A DNA stretch of 23,868 nt, from the NCBI GenBank assembly GCA_025399215.1, contig MU621348.1:1-23868 (forward strand). The letters run 5' to 3'. The notes under the pieces were generated by a model. It was not told the DNA's origin and ran no database searches. It was given only the letters and a program-made list of their open reading frames with translations. Numbering within the stretch: position 1 is the first letter of the stretch; each line of letters begins with the position of its first letter. The stretch comes from Globomyces pollinis-pini. Lineage: Eukaryota > Chytridiomycota > Chytridiomycetes > Rhizophydiales > Globomycetaceae. Below are positions 10,633 to 18,737 of the stretch, in pieces. A program made the position numbers and the translations under genes.

Positions 10633-11583
10633 TTAATAGGTATCAGTATAAGGACGGTTCATTTTCTTACGAGTACCTGCACATTTCTTACCAGCCTTTT
10701 GATTTTCAACATGATTTCGAAGATGCTCCTTTCGAGTGAACGTAGACTGACATTCGCGACATATAAATTCTTTTAACCCTCCATGAGTTCGTTCATGACG
10801 GATCAAATCATACTTTCTTGCAAATTTGGCATCACAACTACTATGGGTACAATGATACGGTTTTGATTTTTGATGGGCTGCTTTAATGTGTAATTTGACA
10901 TTGTATGGTCGGCAATATGTTTTGTTGCACCCCTCTATTGGGCAGGTATAGATTTTGTTTCCTTCAACGATATTACATTCTATTTTTTCAGAATATGATG
11001 AAGAGTCCGAGTCTGCGCTAGATTGTGACTGAATTGGAGCGCTCGGTTGGTTTGTCATGGAGACTTGGTTTGCTATTAACTTTGCAAACTCAAATTGTAA
11101 TTGGTCCATGGTGAATCCTGGAAACGCTTGAAACATGGAAGAGCATAAAGATTGCTCTGGTGTTAGTTCTGATAAGACACCGTTGAATGTCGCTTGATTT
11201 GAGTTGTTGTAGTAATTGAATTCGGACGTTATCATTCTGTCATTGAAAGAACTGGGACTGGTATATAGGGAATTAAGAATAGCAGGATCTTCGGGACTGC
11301 TCAGGGTTGGGGCAAATAGGTTGTGAAGAAATTGATTTGGATCAGGTTCAGACCAAGAGTTCTGATCAACCCTAGTAGTCACATCACTGTTAAGAGCAAA
11401 TCCAGGCGAATGGATCGAATTAACTTCATCAGACATGATGGAGTTTGGGGTAAAATCAACAGGTAAATCGTGCATATTTGATTCATCTGTGGTACATCCC
11501 ACCATCATACTAGCATTTGTTTCTAATAAATCAAGTTCTTGATGGTCACTAGCTGAAAACAATTTGCTTAACCAAGTATTCAT
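10633..11583 (-). CDS. C2H2 zinc-finger transcription factor
   Basis: An intronless gene for 316 residues, unusual among its intron-rich neighbours. The first ~210 residues are polar and Ser/Asn/Pro/acidic-rich, fitting a disordered activation region; there is one hydrophobic/aromatic patch (FQAFPGFTMDQLQFEFAKLI). Three zinc fingers occupy residues 214-301. The first two are regular (C-x4-C-x12-H-x4-H starting CPIEGC; C-x4-C-x12-H-x3-H starting CTHSSC). The third (CRECQSTFTRKEHLRNH) seems to use a late Cys301 as the fourth ligand, a C2HC variant. A basic tail (GTRKKMNR) follows and could be a nuclear signal. Target genes are unknown. It sits among stress and secreted-enzyme genes, but no regulatory link is shown. 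Confidence 0.92.
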   Translation of the reverse strand: MNTWLSKLFSASDHQELDLLETNASMMVGCTTDESNMHDLPVDFTPNSIMSDEVNSIHSPGFALNSDVTTRVDQNSWSEPDPNQFLHNLFAPTLSSPEDPAILNSLYTSPSSFNDRMITSEFNYYNNSNQATFNGVLSELTPEQSLCSSMFQAFPGFTMDQLQFEFAKLIANQVSMTNQPSAPIQSQSSADSDSSSYSEKIECNIVEGNKIYTCPIEGCNKTYCRPYNVKLHIKAAHQKSKPYHCTHSSCDAKFARKYDLIRHERTHGGLKEFICRECQSTFTRKEHLRNHVENQKAGKKCAGTRKKMNRPYTDTY

Positions 11584-11707
11584 TTATAATTTTTGTATTC
11601 ATTTGTGTCTATTTCTGTCTGTTTTAAATGGTCTGGTTTACTTCGGCAGAGCTGTGTGGGCAGAAATTTTTGTGTCTGCCCCATGTACCCAGATTAGATG
11701 GGACAGG

Positions 11708-12106
11708 CTAAACGTTCGTTTTGGGACTGCCTTGCATGGGTTGATAGTTGGATCGAAATATCAGTAGTGTTAGGGAAAGAATAACTAGCAAGGTAACCAT
11801 ATGGCTTGAAATAGTCGCGAATAAACGACGATCTTTGGTTAAAGTGCCTTTATGGCCCCAAGATCGACTATTACTAGTTACTTCAACCGTATGGCTTCTA
11901 AGATAAGATCGCACTGAAGGAGAATCGGCAGTGTTGACATTGCACCAAACCATCTGGACATGATCACCAGGCGCAACACAACAAATCATGACCTTCAGGC
12001 GAAGGGGATGTGGTTTGCACATTGATGTTTCGATTGATAAACGGCAGAGAACTGAATCCCCAGTCTCATCTTGAAATACCGTAAATGATTTCAAATCGCT
12101 TGCCAT
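11708..12106 (-). CDS. small tail-anchored-like membrane protein, unknown
   Basis: A single exon for 132 residues. The N-terminal ~100 residues are soluble, with four cysteines and alternating hydrophobic positions suggestive of a small beta-sandwich. One hydrophobic segment near the end (MVTLLVILSLTLLIF) is followed by a short polar tail, the layout of a tail-anchored protein. The shape recalls MSP/VAP proteins (SFTVFQDE..., VAPGDHVQM), but the conserved VAP signature is not visible, so I leave it unnamed. Start at the first ATG. Coding status is supported by uninterrupted frame and position between two same-strand genes. Confidence 0.6.
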   Translation of the reverse strand: MASDLKSFTVFQDETGDSVLCRLSIETSMCKPHPLRLKVMICCVAPGDHVQMVWCNVNTADSPSVRSYLRSHTVEVTSNSRSWGHKGTLTKDRRLFATISSHMVTLLVILSLTLLIFRSNYQPMQGSPKTNV

Positions 12107-12253
12107 TCTTCTTTAGCAAACAAGTGTCAATCTCATTAACAATAATAGCAAACTGTAACTTGAATAAATATCAAACAGTTGGAAAGTAATGCAAAAGAAT
12201 TGAAAGAAAGGCATGAATGGATGTATTTCAATTTGAAGGTTGATCTTTCGAAA

Positions 12254-12779
12254 TCAATTATCAGCAGGAACAACAACTATTGGATAATTCAAATGGTGCA
12301 ACAAGTAATTAGAAACCGATCCCATCAGCAGTTTCTTAAGAGACCTACTGTTTTTGTTGGCCACAATCACAAAATCTGGTTGAAGTTTGTTAATCTTAAA
12401 TTCCAATTCCTCCCGAGGATCACCACGAAGAGAAACAGCACGGCATTGAATATTATGCTTCAGTAAATCATCAGCAGCATTTTTTAATAATGTAATGGAC
12501 GAGGACTTTAACTTTTCTTCCATTTCCAACATTGACTCTAAACAATCAGTGAACAGACTACTTACCATGAGCAGGGAAGTAAGGGTAGGCAAGGGCAGCA
12601 TGTTCTACTTCACGTACATGGAGTAGAACAACTTTGTCAGTAACAGGGTTCAGTGAGTTTGTGATAGCCCAATGAATTACATGAGAGTAGTCATCATTAA
12701 TGGGAATACAAATAGTGCGAGTGAGATCCGTATCGGAAGGACCAGAATGGACAATATCGTTAACTCTTTCTACAGTCAT
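12254..12779 (-). CDS. universal stress protein paralogue with degenerate nucleotide site
   Basis: Two exons over the 28-nt intron 12538-12565 give 165 residues. The USP fold is clear: TICIPINDDYSHVIHWAITNSL, VVLLHVREVEHAA, FVIVANKNSRSLKKLLMGSVSNYLLHHLNYPIVVVPADN. Compared with the paralogue at 7963-8530, the first two glycines of G-x2-G-x9-G-S are replaced by Ala and Asn, while the last Gly-Ser is kept, so ATP binding may be weakened or lost. The intron interrupts the same region of the fold as in the paralogue, which supports common descent. Cytosolic; role unknown beyond stress response. Confidence 0.92.
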
Positions 12780-13016
12780 AATGAACGCGGAGAATCAAAA
12801 AGAAAGAACGTGATCCAAGTCACAAACACCCCAATGCAACAACTTAGTTGGACTCTCAGGAAAGGGCCATAACCAAGACTATTACAAACCACCGTCTTAA
12901 CCTAGTTCGGAATGTCTCTGACTCAAAACAGAAATATTAAATATCTGAGCGGCATTTAGCATCACATGCCTTCGTTGTAGTTAGGTACCTTTGCTTTTTT
13001 AAATTAATCCCTTCTG
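12780..13016. promoter_or_regulatory. divergent intergenic region, USP2 / cytosolic IDH
   Basis: A 237-bp gap between divergent start codons that should hold both promoters. I see no strong element beyond AT-rich stretches close to the IDH ATG. Confidence 0.4.
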
Positions 13017-14575
13017 ATGCCATTCTCGAAAATTAAAGTAGTAAATCCTGTTGTTGAGGTACCTGGAGTTGCTTACTAATTTTCTAGTTGGATGGTGATG
13101 AAATGACTAGAATCATGTAATCCTAAACTTCTTCTCTAATGTAGTGTATAGTTGGCAATGGATTAAAGATAAAGTATTTGTATCTATTGCTTATCTGTAG
13201 CTCATCTTACCCTTCTTGGATATCGATATCAAGTACTATGATCTGGGCATGGAATATCGTGATCAAACCGACGATCAAGTCACTTTCGATGCTGCTGAAG
13301 CCATCAAAAAGTATCACGTTGGGTAATTACTGTATGTATTGACTCTTCATAGTATTAAGTGCGCTACTATTACCCCTGACGAAGCGCGAGTTGAAGGTAC
13401 TCTGTATACTTTCTAACGAAAGAATTCAAATTAAAAAAGATGTGGAAGAGTCCAAATGGTATCCAATCTCGCTAATTATGTCTAGGTACTTTAAGAAATA
13501 TTCTTGGGGGAACCATTTTTAGAGAACCTATTCTTATCGATAACGTACCTCGCCTTGTGCCTTCGTGGACTAAACCAATCATTATTGGTCGTCACGCTTT
13601 CGGTGATCAAGTAACAACAATTCTTATTAATATTAGTACAAATCAACAGATTTTATTGCCAATGAACCTGGGAAATTTGAAGTTGTATTCACTCCTAAAT
13701 CTGGAGGACCAGTTCAACGTTATGAAGTCTTTGATTTTCCAGTAATATTCGTTTCCTCTAATCGGTTTAGTCTCCTGGTGTTGGATTGGCGATGTATAAT
13801 ATGGACGATTCCATTGCTGGTTTTGCAGAGTCTTGTTTCCGATTGGCTTTGGATAAGAAGCAACCTTTATATCTCTCCACCAAAAACACAATCTTGAAGA
13901 AATATGATGTAAAGATGTTTCAAATTTTAATGTTATCAATAGGGTCGTTTCAAGGATATCTTCCAAGAAATCTATGACAAGTATCGATGAGTCTTAATTA
14001 ACCATAAAGGAACTATGTTGATCAATTCAAAGCTAAGGGTATTTGGTATGAACATCGATTGATCGATGATATGGTTGCCCAAGCAGTCAAATCTGAAGGT
14101 GGATTTATTTGGGCTTGTAAAAACTATGATGGTGATGTACAATCTGATGTTATTGCTCAAGGATACGGTTCCCTTGGATTGATGACCTCTGTTTTGGTTA
14201 CTCCAGATGGTAAAATATTGGAAGCTGAAGCTGCTCATGGTACTGTCACTCGTCATTACCGAGAACATCAAAAGGGCAATGAAACCAGGTAAAAATGTAG
14301 TATGTCTAACTTTAAACAGTACCAACTCCATTGCCAGTATTTTCGCATGGACCCGAGGATTATTACATCGTGCCAAATTAGATAACAACGAAGAATTGAC
14401 TCGATTCTGTAATATTCTTGAAAAAGCTTGTATCCAAACAGTTGAATCTGGAATCATGACCAAGGACTTGGCATTGTCCATTCATGGCAAGAACCTTGAC
14501 CGTTCGCACTATGTCAATTCCAAGGGTTATATTGATGCTGTTGCAGAGCGTTTAGTAAAAGAGCTTAATCAATAA
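13017..14575 (+). CDS. NADP-dependent isocitrate dehydrogenase, cytosolic form
   Basis: Converts isocitrate to 2-oxoglutarate with production of NADPH. Twelve exons: 13017-13058, 13088-13116, 13152-13173, 13201-13322, 13353-13396, 13423-13458, 13486-13610, 13637-13741, 13771-13908, 13943-13980, 14010-14288, 14320-14575. They splice to 411 residues, the normal eukaryotic length. Seen: [16 protein letters not shown] at the N-terminus; [59 protein letters not shown] with the metal-binding Asp residues; [16 protein letters not shown], an NADP-site block; and [13 protein letters not shown], where most homologues have Pro for the first Ser. There is no presequence and no SKL tail, so it is probably cytosolic. 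An AATAAA overlaps the stop at 14571. Confidence 0.97.
14010..14398 (+). repeat. highly similar block shared by the two IDH genes (copy 1)
   Basis: Matches 15829-16217. Exon sequence here differs at only a few percent of positions, with an identical run of about 80 bases around 14073-14152. The enclosed intron 14289-14319 differs from its partner at 3 of 31 positions, while most other paired introns do not align. The 5' exons of the same genes differ at roughly a quarter of positions. This patchiness suggests gene conversion. Confidence 0.7.
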
Positions 14576-14748
14576 AACTTTTGAACCATTGAATTCGATA
14601 ACGTGGTCGATTATATAAATACGCATGTCCAATGGCCCAATGGTTTCCAAACATGAAAGAGACGAAATCATTGAAATTCGGTGATTTGATGTACATCTCA
14701 ATCACTTCCGAAAAAAAGGTGATTTTCGGGTACCATTTGATTTTACCC

Positions 14749-16391
14749 ATGATTTTCAAAAGTCTTCGACAAGTCAATTCATTAAGATATTGTAAGTAAA
14801 GACCCAGTTAATTCAATCCAGATTCTGCTCCAAAGAAAATCGTGGTCTCTCAACCAGTTGTTGAAGTGATTTCAATTTCATTACTAATTACATAGTTGGA
14901 TGGAGATGAAATGACTAGAATCATGTATACCCTTATATTTACTAATCTTCAGTTGGAAATGGATTAAGGATAAGGTTATTCATAGTGATATTTATATTAG
15001 TTAATCTTCCCTTACCTTGATTTGAATATCAAATACTATGATCTTGGAATTGAAGCTCGAGATAAGGTATTTCAAATCGATTAATTGGTCTAGACTGGCG
15101 ATCAAATTACTATTGATGCTGCCGAAGCAATTAAAAAATATAACGTTGGGTAAATTGAATTACTAATGACCAGAATCAAATGTGCTACTATAACTGCAGA
15201 TGAAGGCAGAGTCAAAGGTATGATATTAACATTTCAAACCTTAGAATTCAATCTATCTGTATCTCTTGCTATTATCTCATTAAAATAGTCAATGTGGAAA
15301 TCACCAAATGGAACTATTAGAAACATTGTGGGTGGAACTATATTCCGAGAACCTATTTTATTGAAAAATGTTCCTAGATTGATTCCTGGATGGACTAAAC
15401 CAATTACCATTGGTCGTCACGCTTTCGGTGATCAAGTAACCACACCATTTGCTGATATTAGTACAAATCAACAGACTTTATTGCCAATGAACCTGGGAAA
15501 TTTGAAGTTGTATTTACTCCAAAATCGGGAGGACCAGTTCAACGGTATGAAGTTTTTGATTTTCCAGTAACATTCATTTCGTCTAACGTGATGTAGTCTC
15601 CTGGTGTTGGATTGGCTATGTACAATTTAGATAACTCTATTTCTGGATTTGCATATTCTTGTTTCCGATTGGCTTTGGATAAAAAACAACCTTTATATCT
15701 CTCCACCAAAAACACAATCTTGAAGAAATATGATGTAGCTTGATATAATTTAATTGAGTAGGGACGTTTCAAAGATATCTTCCAAGAAATCTATGACAAG
15801 TAAGAACTTCTAATCATTTATATAAAAGGGAATTTGTGGATCAATTCAAAGCAAAGGGTATTTGGTATGAACACCGATTGATCGACGATATGGTTGCCCA
15901 AGCAGTCAAATCTGAAGGTGGATTTATTTGGGCTTGTAAAAACTATGATGGTGATGTACAATCTGATATTGTTGCTCAAGGATATGGTTCCCTCGGATTG
16001 ATGACATCTGTTTTGGTCACTCCAGATGGTAAGACTTTGGAAGCTGAAGCTGCTCATGGTACTGTCACTCGTCATTACCGAGAACATCAAAAGGGCAATG
16101 AAACCAGGTAATATTGTACTATGTCTAACTTTAAACAGTACCAACTCCATTGCCAGTATTTTCGCATGGACCCGTGGATTATTACATCGTGCCAAATTAG
16201 ATAACAACGAAGAATTGGCTAAATTCTGTCACACACTTGAAAAGGCATGTATCCAAACAGTTGAATCTGGAATCATGACCAAAGATTTAGCATTAACTAT
16301 TCATGGAAAGGCCATGAAACGTAGTGACTACGTTAATTCGGAAGAATTCATCAATGCTGTCGCATCTCGATTAAAATCTGAAGTCAATTAA
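14749..16391 (+). CDS. NADP-dependent isocitrate dehydrogenase, mitochondrial form
   Basis: A tandem paralogue of the upstream gene, with fourteen exons: 14749-14791, 14822-14865, 14896-14924, 14953-14974, 15001-15066, 15094-15149, 15174-15217, 15245-15258, 15289-15435, 15462-15566, 15597-15734, 15762-15799, 15829-16107, 16139-16391. They encode 425 residues. Exon 1 plus the start of exon 2 give [20 protein letters not shown], a basic, acid-free presequence that predicts mitochondrial import. The catalytic blocks match the first copy ([37 protein letters not shown]). Ten introns are shared with the cytosolic copy; three are private (14792-14821, 15067-15093, 15259-15288) and one of the other copy's introns is missing here. 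AATAAA at 16414-16419. Confidence 0.96.
15829..16217 (+). repeat. highly similar block shared by the two IDH genes (copy 2)
   Basis: Partner of 14010-14398. Similarity falls off just after the GAAGAATTG shared near 16217, and the last exon's 3' part diverges again (for example LTRFCNIL against LAKFCHTL). Confidence 0.7.
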
Positions 16392-16520
16392 GTAACTATT
16401 TCCAAACTCAACCAATAAACTCTGAATTTGAAGACGTTTCATGTGCTTAATCTGATTTTATTGTCTTTGGAAACCAAGGGAATAGTATACTTGTTTCTTT
16501 TTGATCTAATGTGAGATATC

Positions 16521-17477
16521 CTATAAATTACAAGTCACATAGTCGATTCCCCTCTTCTTTACTGATACTTGTTCAGCCATCCAAGCACCAGTAAAGTAGA
16601 CCAAATAGTAATAAGCTACAAAAGGCAAAAAGAGTAATCCAATTAATTCCCATATTTTAGTAACATATGGCAAAGTCATGATACTATAAGAGATCCAAAT
16701 CAAAAATTCACCTGTGTAAATTGTTAGATAATAGTAATACCAAAATAATTCGGATGCCTAGAATATCTCCATAAACCTTTTTTCATCACTTTCACCTGAT
16801 TTTCTTGACTTGCTCGTTTGTTTTGAATCTTGAATTCCGCTAATTGGACATCTGCTAAATTTTCAAACGCGAATCCAAAGATCCATAATAACAATCCACA
16901 ATACTGTGGCCAACCGTAATCCTTATTGGTATTATACGAAGCAACATGTAGTGGAATGGACATGAACAATAGGTTAGTTAACGATTGACAATGATAGAAA
17001 CAAAAGAAATTAAACGATTCTGATTTGATTGTATTGTTAAAGAATCCATTTCCAGATTTCCAGTAATCTCTCCAATGATTCCAACGATGATCTTCCTTGA
17101 TAAAATGTTTTCTACTAAACGTCCATCCAATCATGAATCTTGAACCTAAATAAAAGATCAGCATCTACATTAAACAAAAGATTGTAGTGGAATAAAATAT
17201 TCGTGATAATCATACCAGCAATGATATACATAATACATATTAGAGCACGATGTTTCCATTCCCCAATCCCATTCATCAGATAGTATATTGCCATTGAAGT
17301 AAACCCAAATGGCCAGCCAAAGTCAACCTGATATCAATTTGAGGATTTTAGCATTACCATACTTCCATTATGGTTTAGGATACAGAGTATCCACATAAGT
17401 GACATTGATGATAATTGAAAGATGGTATTCAAGTAGTAGAATTGAAAATCGTAATCATCAAATGTAAAGGATATCAT
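16521..17477 (-). CDS. DUF1295 / steroid 5-alpha-reductase-like membrane protein
   Basis: Four exons (introns 17328-17357, 17146-17215, 16712-16740; 30, 70 and 29 nt) give 275 residues. The product has several hydrophobic segments (YYLNTIFQLSSMSLMWILCIL; FGFTSMAIYYLM; CGLLLWIFGFAFENLAD; LIGLLFLPFVAYYYLVY). It also has the family signature near the C-terminus, KKGLWRYSRHPNYFGEFLIW, completed across the last intron. NHNGSMVDFGWPFGF near the start fits the N-terminal substrate loop. The family comprises integral, probably ER, NADPH-using reductases or methyltransferase relatives; the substrate is unknown. The ATG at 17477 is chosen because upstream in-frame codons have no ATG. An alternative C-terminus using an 18-nt intron is conceivable but not preferred. 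Confidence 0.88.
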
Positions 17478-17540
17478 TACCAAAATGGATAACTTATGTA
17501 ATTCGTCCTTGTTCAATTGACCACATGTCCAATTCGTTGA

Positions 17541-17893
17541 TCAGGCAAAAACAAGGGGTTTCTTTTCTTTGTAATCAAATACAAGATCAAGTACGAAAGA
17601 ATGTCTGAATCAGTTGAGTGAATTGAAAAACATCTTGTCTGGTCATCTGAAGAACTGTCAATAACCAAAGAGGAATTCATACAAAGTTCCAACAAATTCA
17701 TTCGTACAAACACCATTAGAAGCAATCACCTAACTTGAGTGATTAAAGGTTGGGCCCTCATGGTTTTTTGTTGGGATTTTGTCTCTTATGATCACCGATC
17801 TGAATCCACTTACATAATTTTTGTGAATCGCAATTTGAATTCACTGAAGTATAATGGAGTATTTGGTGTACTAACATGGCCAACAGTTTGCAT
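17541..17893 (-). CDS. candidate small protein gene, unidentified
   Basis: Four possible exons (17893-17814, 17784-17735, 17654-17595, 17566-17541) with canonical GT-AG introns of 29, 80 and 28 nt give a 71-residue ORF ending in TGA. The 29-nt intron (GTAAGT donor, 17785-17813) and the 28-nt intron (17567-17594) look exactly like others in the window. The 80-nt one is longer than usual and needed to avoid stops. The product is hydrophobic/polar mixed with a helical C-terminus (DVFQFTQLIQTFF); I recognise no family. Other exon combinations exist. It would start about 186 bp from a heat-shock element. Confidence 0.3.
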
Positions 17894-18078
17894 GACTATA
17901 GGATATGGTATTATTCAGACCAATTACGAGAGAGTTATTCATTATGTTTAAGAATGAACAATAGAATTACTATATTGGTATTTCATGGATTGAAGTGATA
18001 TTAACATCCATGTAATGTTACCATTGTATGTCTTTATGTGTAATGAATGATTCAGCCTCACTATCGGAATTGTGACGT

Positions 18079-18098
18079 GGAATGTTCCGGAACATTCC
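18079..18098. promoter_or_regulatory. perfect heat shock element palindrome
   Basis: GGAATGTTCCGGAACATTCC is a perfect 20-bp inverted repeat containing four alternating GAA/TTC units at two-base spacing, the consensus HSF1 binding site. TGACG lies just upstream at 18072-18076. It stands in the gap between the minus-strand candidate gene and the plus-strand PP1-docking gene, so either could be its target. Confidence 0.75.
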
Positions 18099-18334
18099 TA
18101 GATTTTTACAGTTTCTTAAGCATTCAATACCAGGAAATTTAAATCCAAAGTTCTTTACATTAAATTCCGCCAATTATTTCAAATCCATTAAAAATTGAAT
18201 GTTTTTTTAGTTGTTTATCAAGCACAGCAACTGCATGAATATCTGAGGCTTGGCTGATCATGAGCCGAGTGATGTTTTGTAACATGACTCGACCATCTCT
18301 ATTTAAACCCAATCAATTTTTGATTCTTCTAAAA

Positions 18335-18583
18335 ATGACTTCAAACAAACGTAAACAATTAAAATCTCAACAGTCTTTCGACTCCCCTTTATCTCCAATA
18401 CCCAACAAAGAACGTAGAAAATCTGTCACTTTTAACCCGGCTGATAACTTAACTAGACTATTCATGCGGAAAGATACTCCAAAATCTATAGCGAGGGAAT
18501 TTAAAAATAAAAAGTCGCCTGTCGATGGCCCTCCAAAGTCCATTTTGAGAAACAATGGACTGGGCGACGATCTCTGTCAATAA
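18335..18583 (+). CDS. small putative PP1-docking protein
   Basis: An intronless ORF of 82 residues from the ATG at 18335 (AAAAATGACT context), or 107 residues from the in-frame ATG at 18260. The product is basic and disordered. It carries RRKSVTF (residues 27-33), matching the RVxF protein phosphatase 1 docking motif, and KSILR (68-72), matching the SILK-type motif [GS]IL[KR]. There are proline-directed sites (SP at 17, 20 and 61; TP at 48). Presence of both motifs in one short chain resembles PP1 regulators such as inhibitor-2 and KNL1/Spc7, although there SILK comes first. I infer a PP1 regulator possibly controlled by phosphorylation next to or inside RVxF. No orthologue is claimed. Confidence 0.65.
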   Translation: MTSNKRKQLKSQQSFDSPLSPIPNKERRKSVTFNPADNLTRLFMRKDTPKSIAREFKNKKSPVDGPPKSILRNNGLGDDLCQ

Positions 18584-18737
18584 TCTTAATGTCACTAATA
18601 AACCAATGTACTTCTACTATTATACTTGTATTCAGTACTATTGAGTTGTTTATTCTTATGTAGTCATTCGCGTGATACTCAAATCTCTTTATCGTGATAT
18701 GCCGTGAACGTATATTTATTAACAATTATTTTGAAGA

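Noticed and set aside
13972..14481. Long minus-strand open frame antisense to IDH1 (with a matching one at 15818-16207 antisense to IDH2).
   Set aside because: It mirrors the coding exons of two near-identical genes and crosses their introns; similarity of the two shadows follows from paralogy.
16521..16550. An 18-nt intron at the end of the DUF1295 gene giving a different C-terminus.
   Set aside because: The unspliced reading ends cleanly at TAG and 18 nt is below every other intron supported here; no conservation favours it.
17739..17951. Plus-strand open frame of about 70 codons in the 17.7-18.0 kb gap.
   Set aside because: It starts with GTG, has no recognisable motif and overlaps intron-like signals on the other strand.
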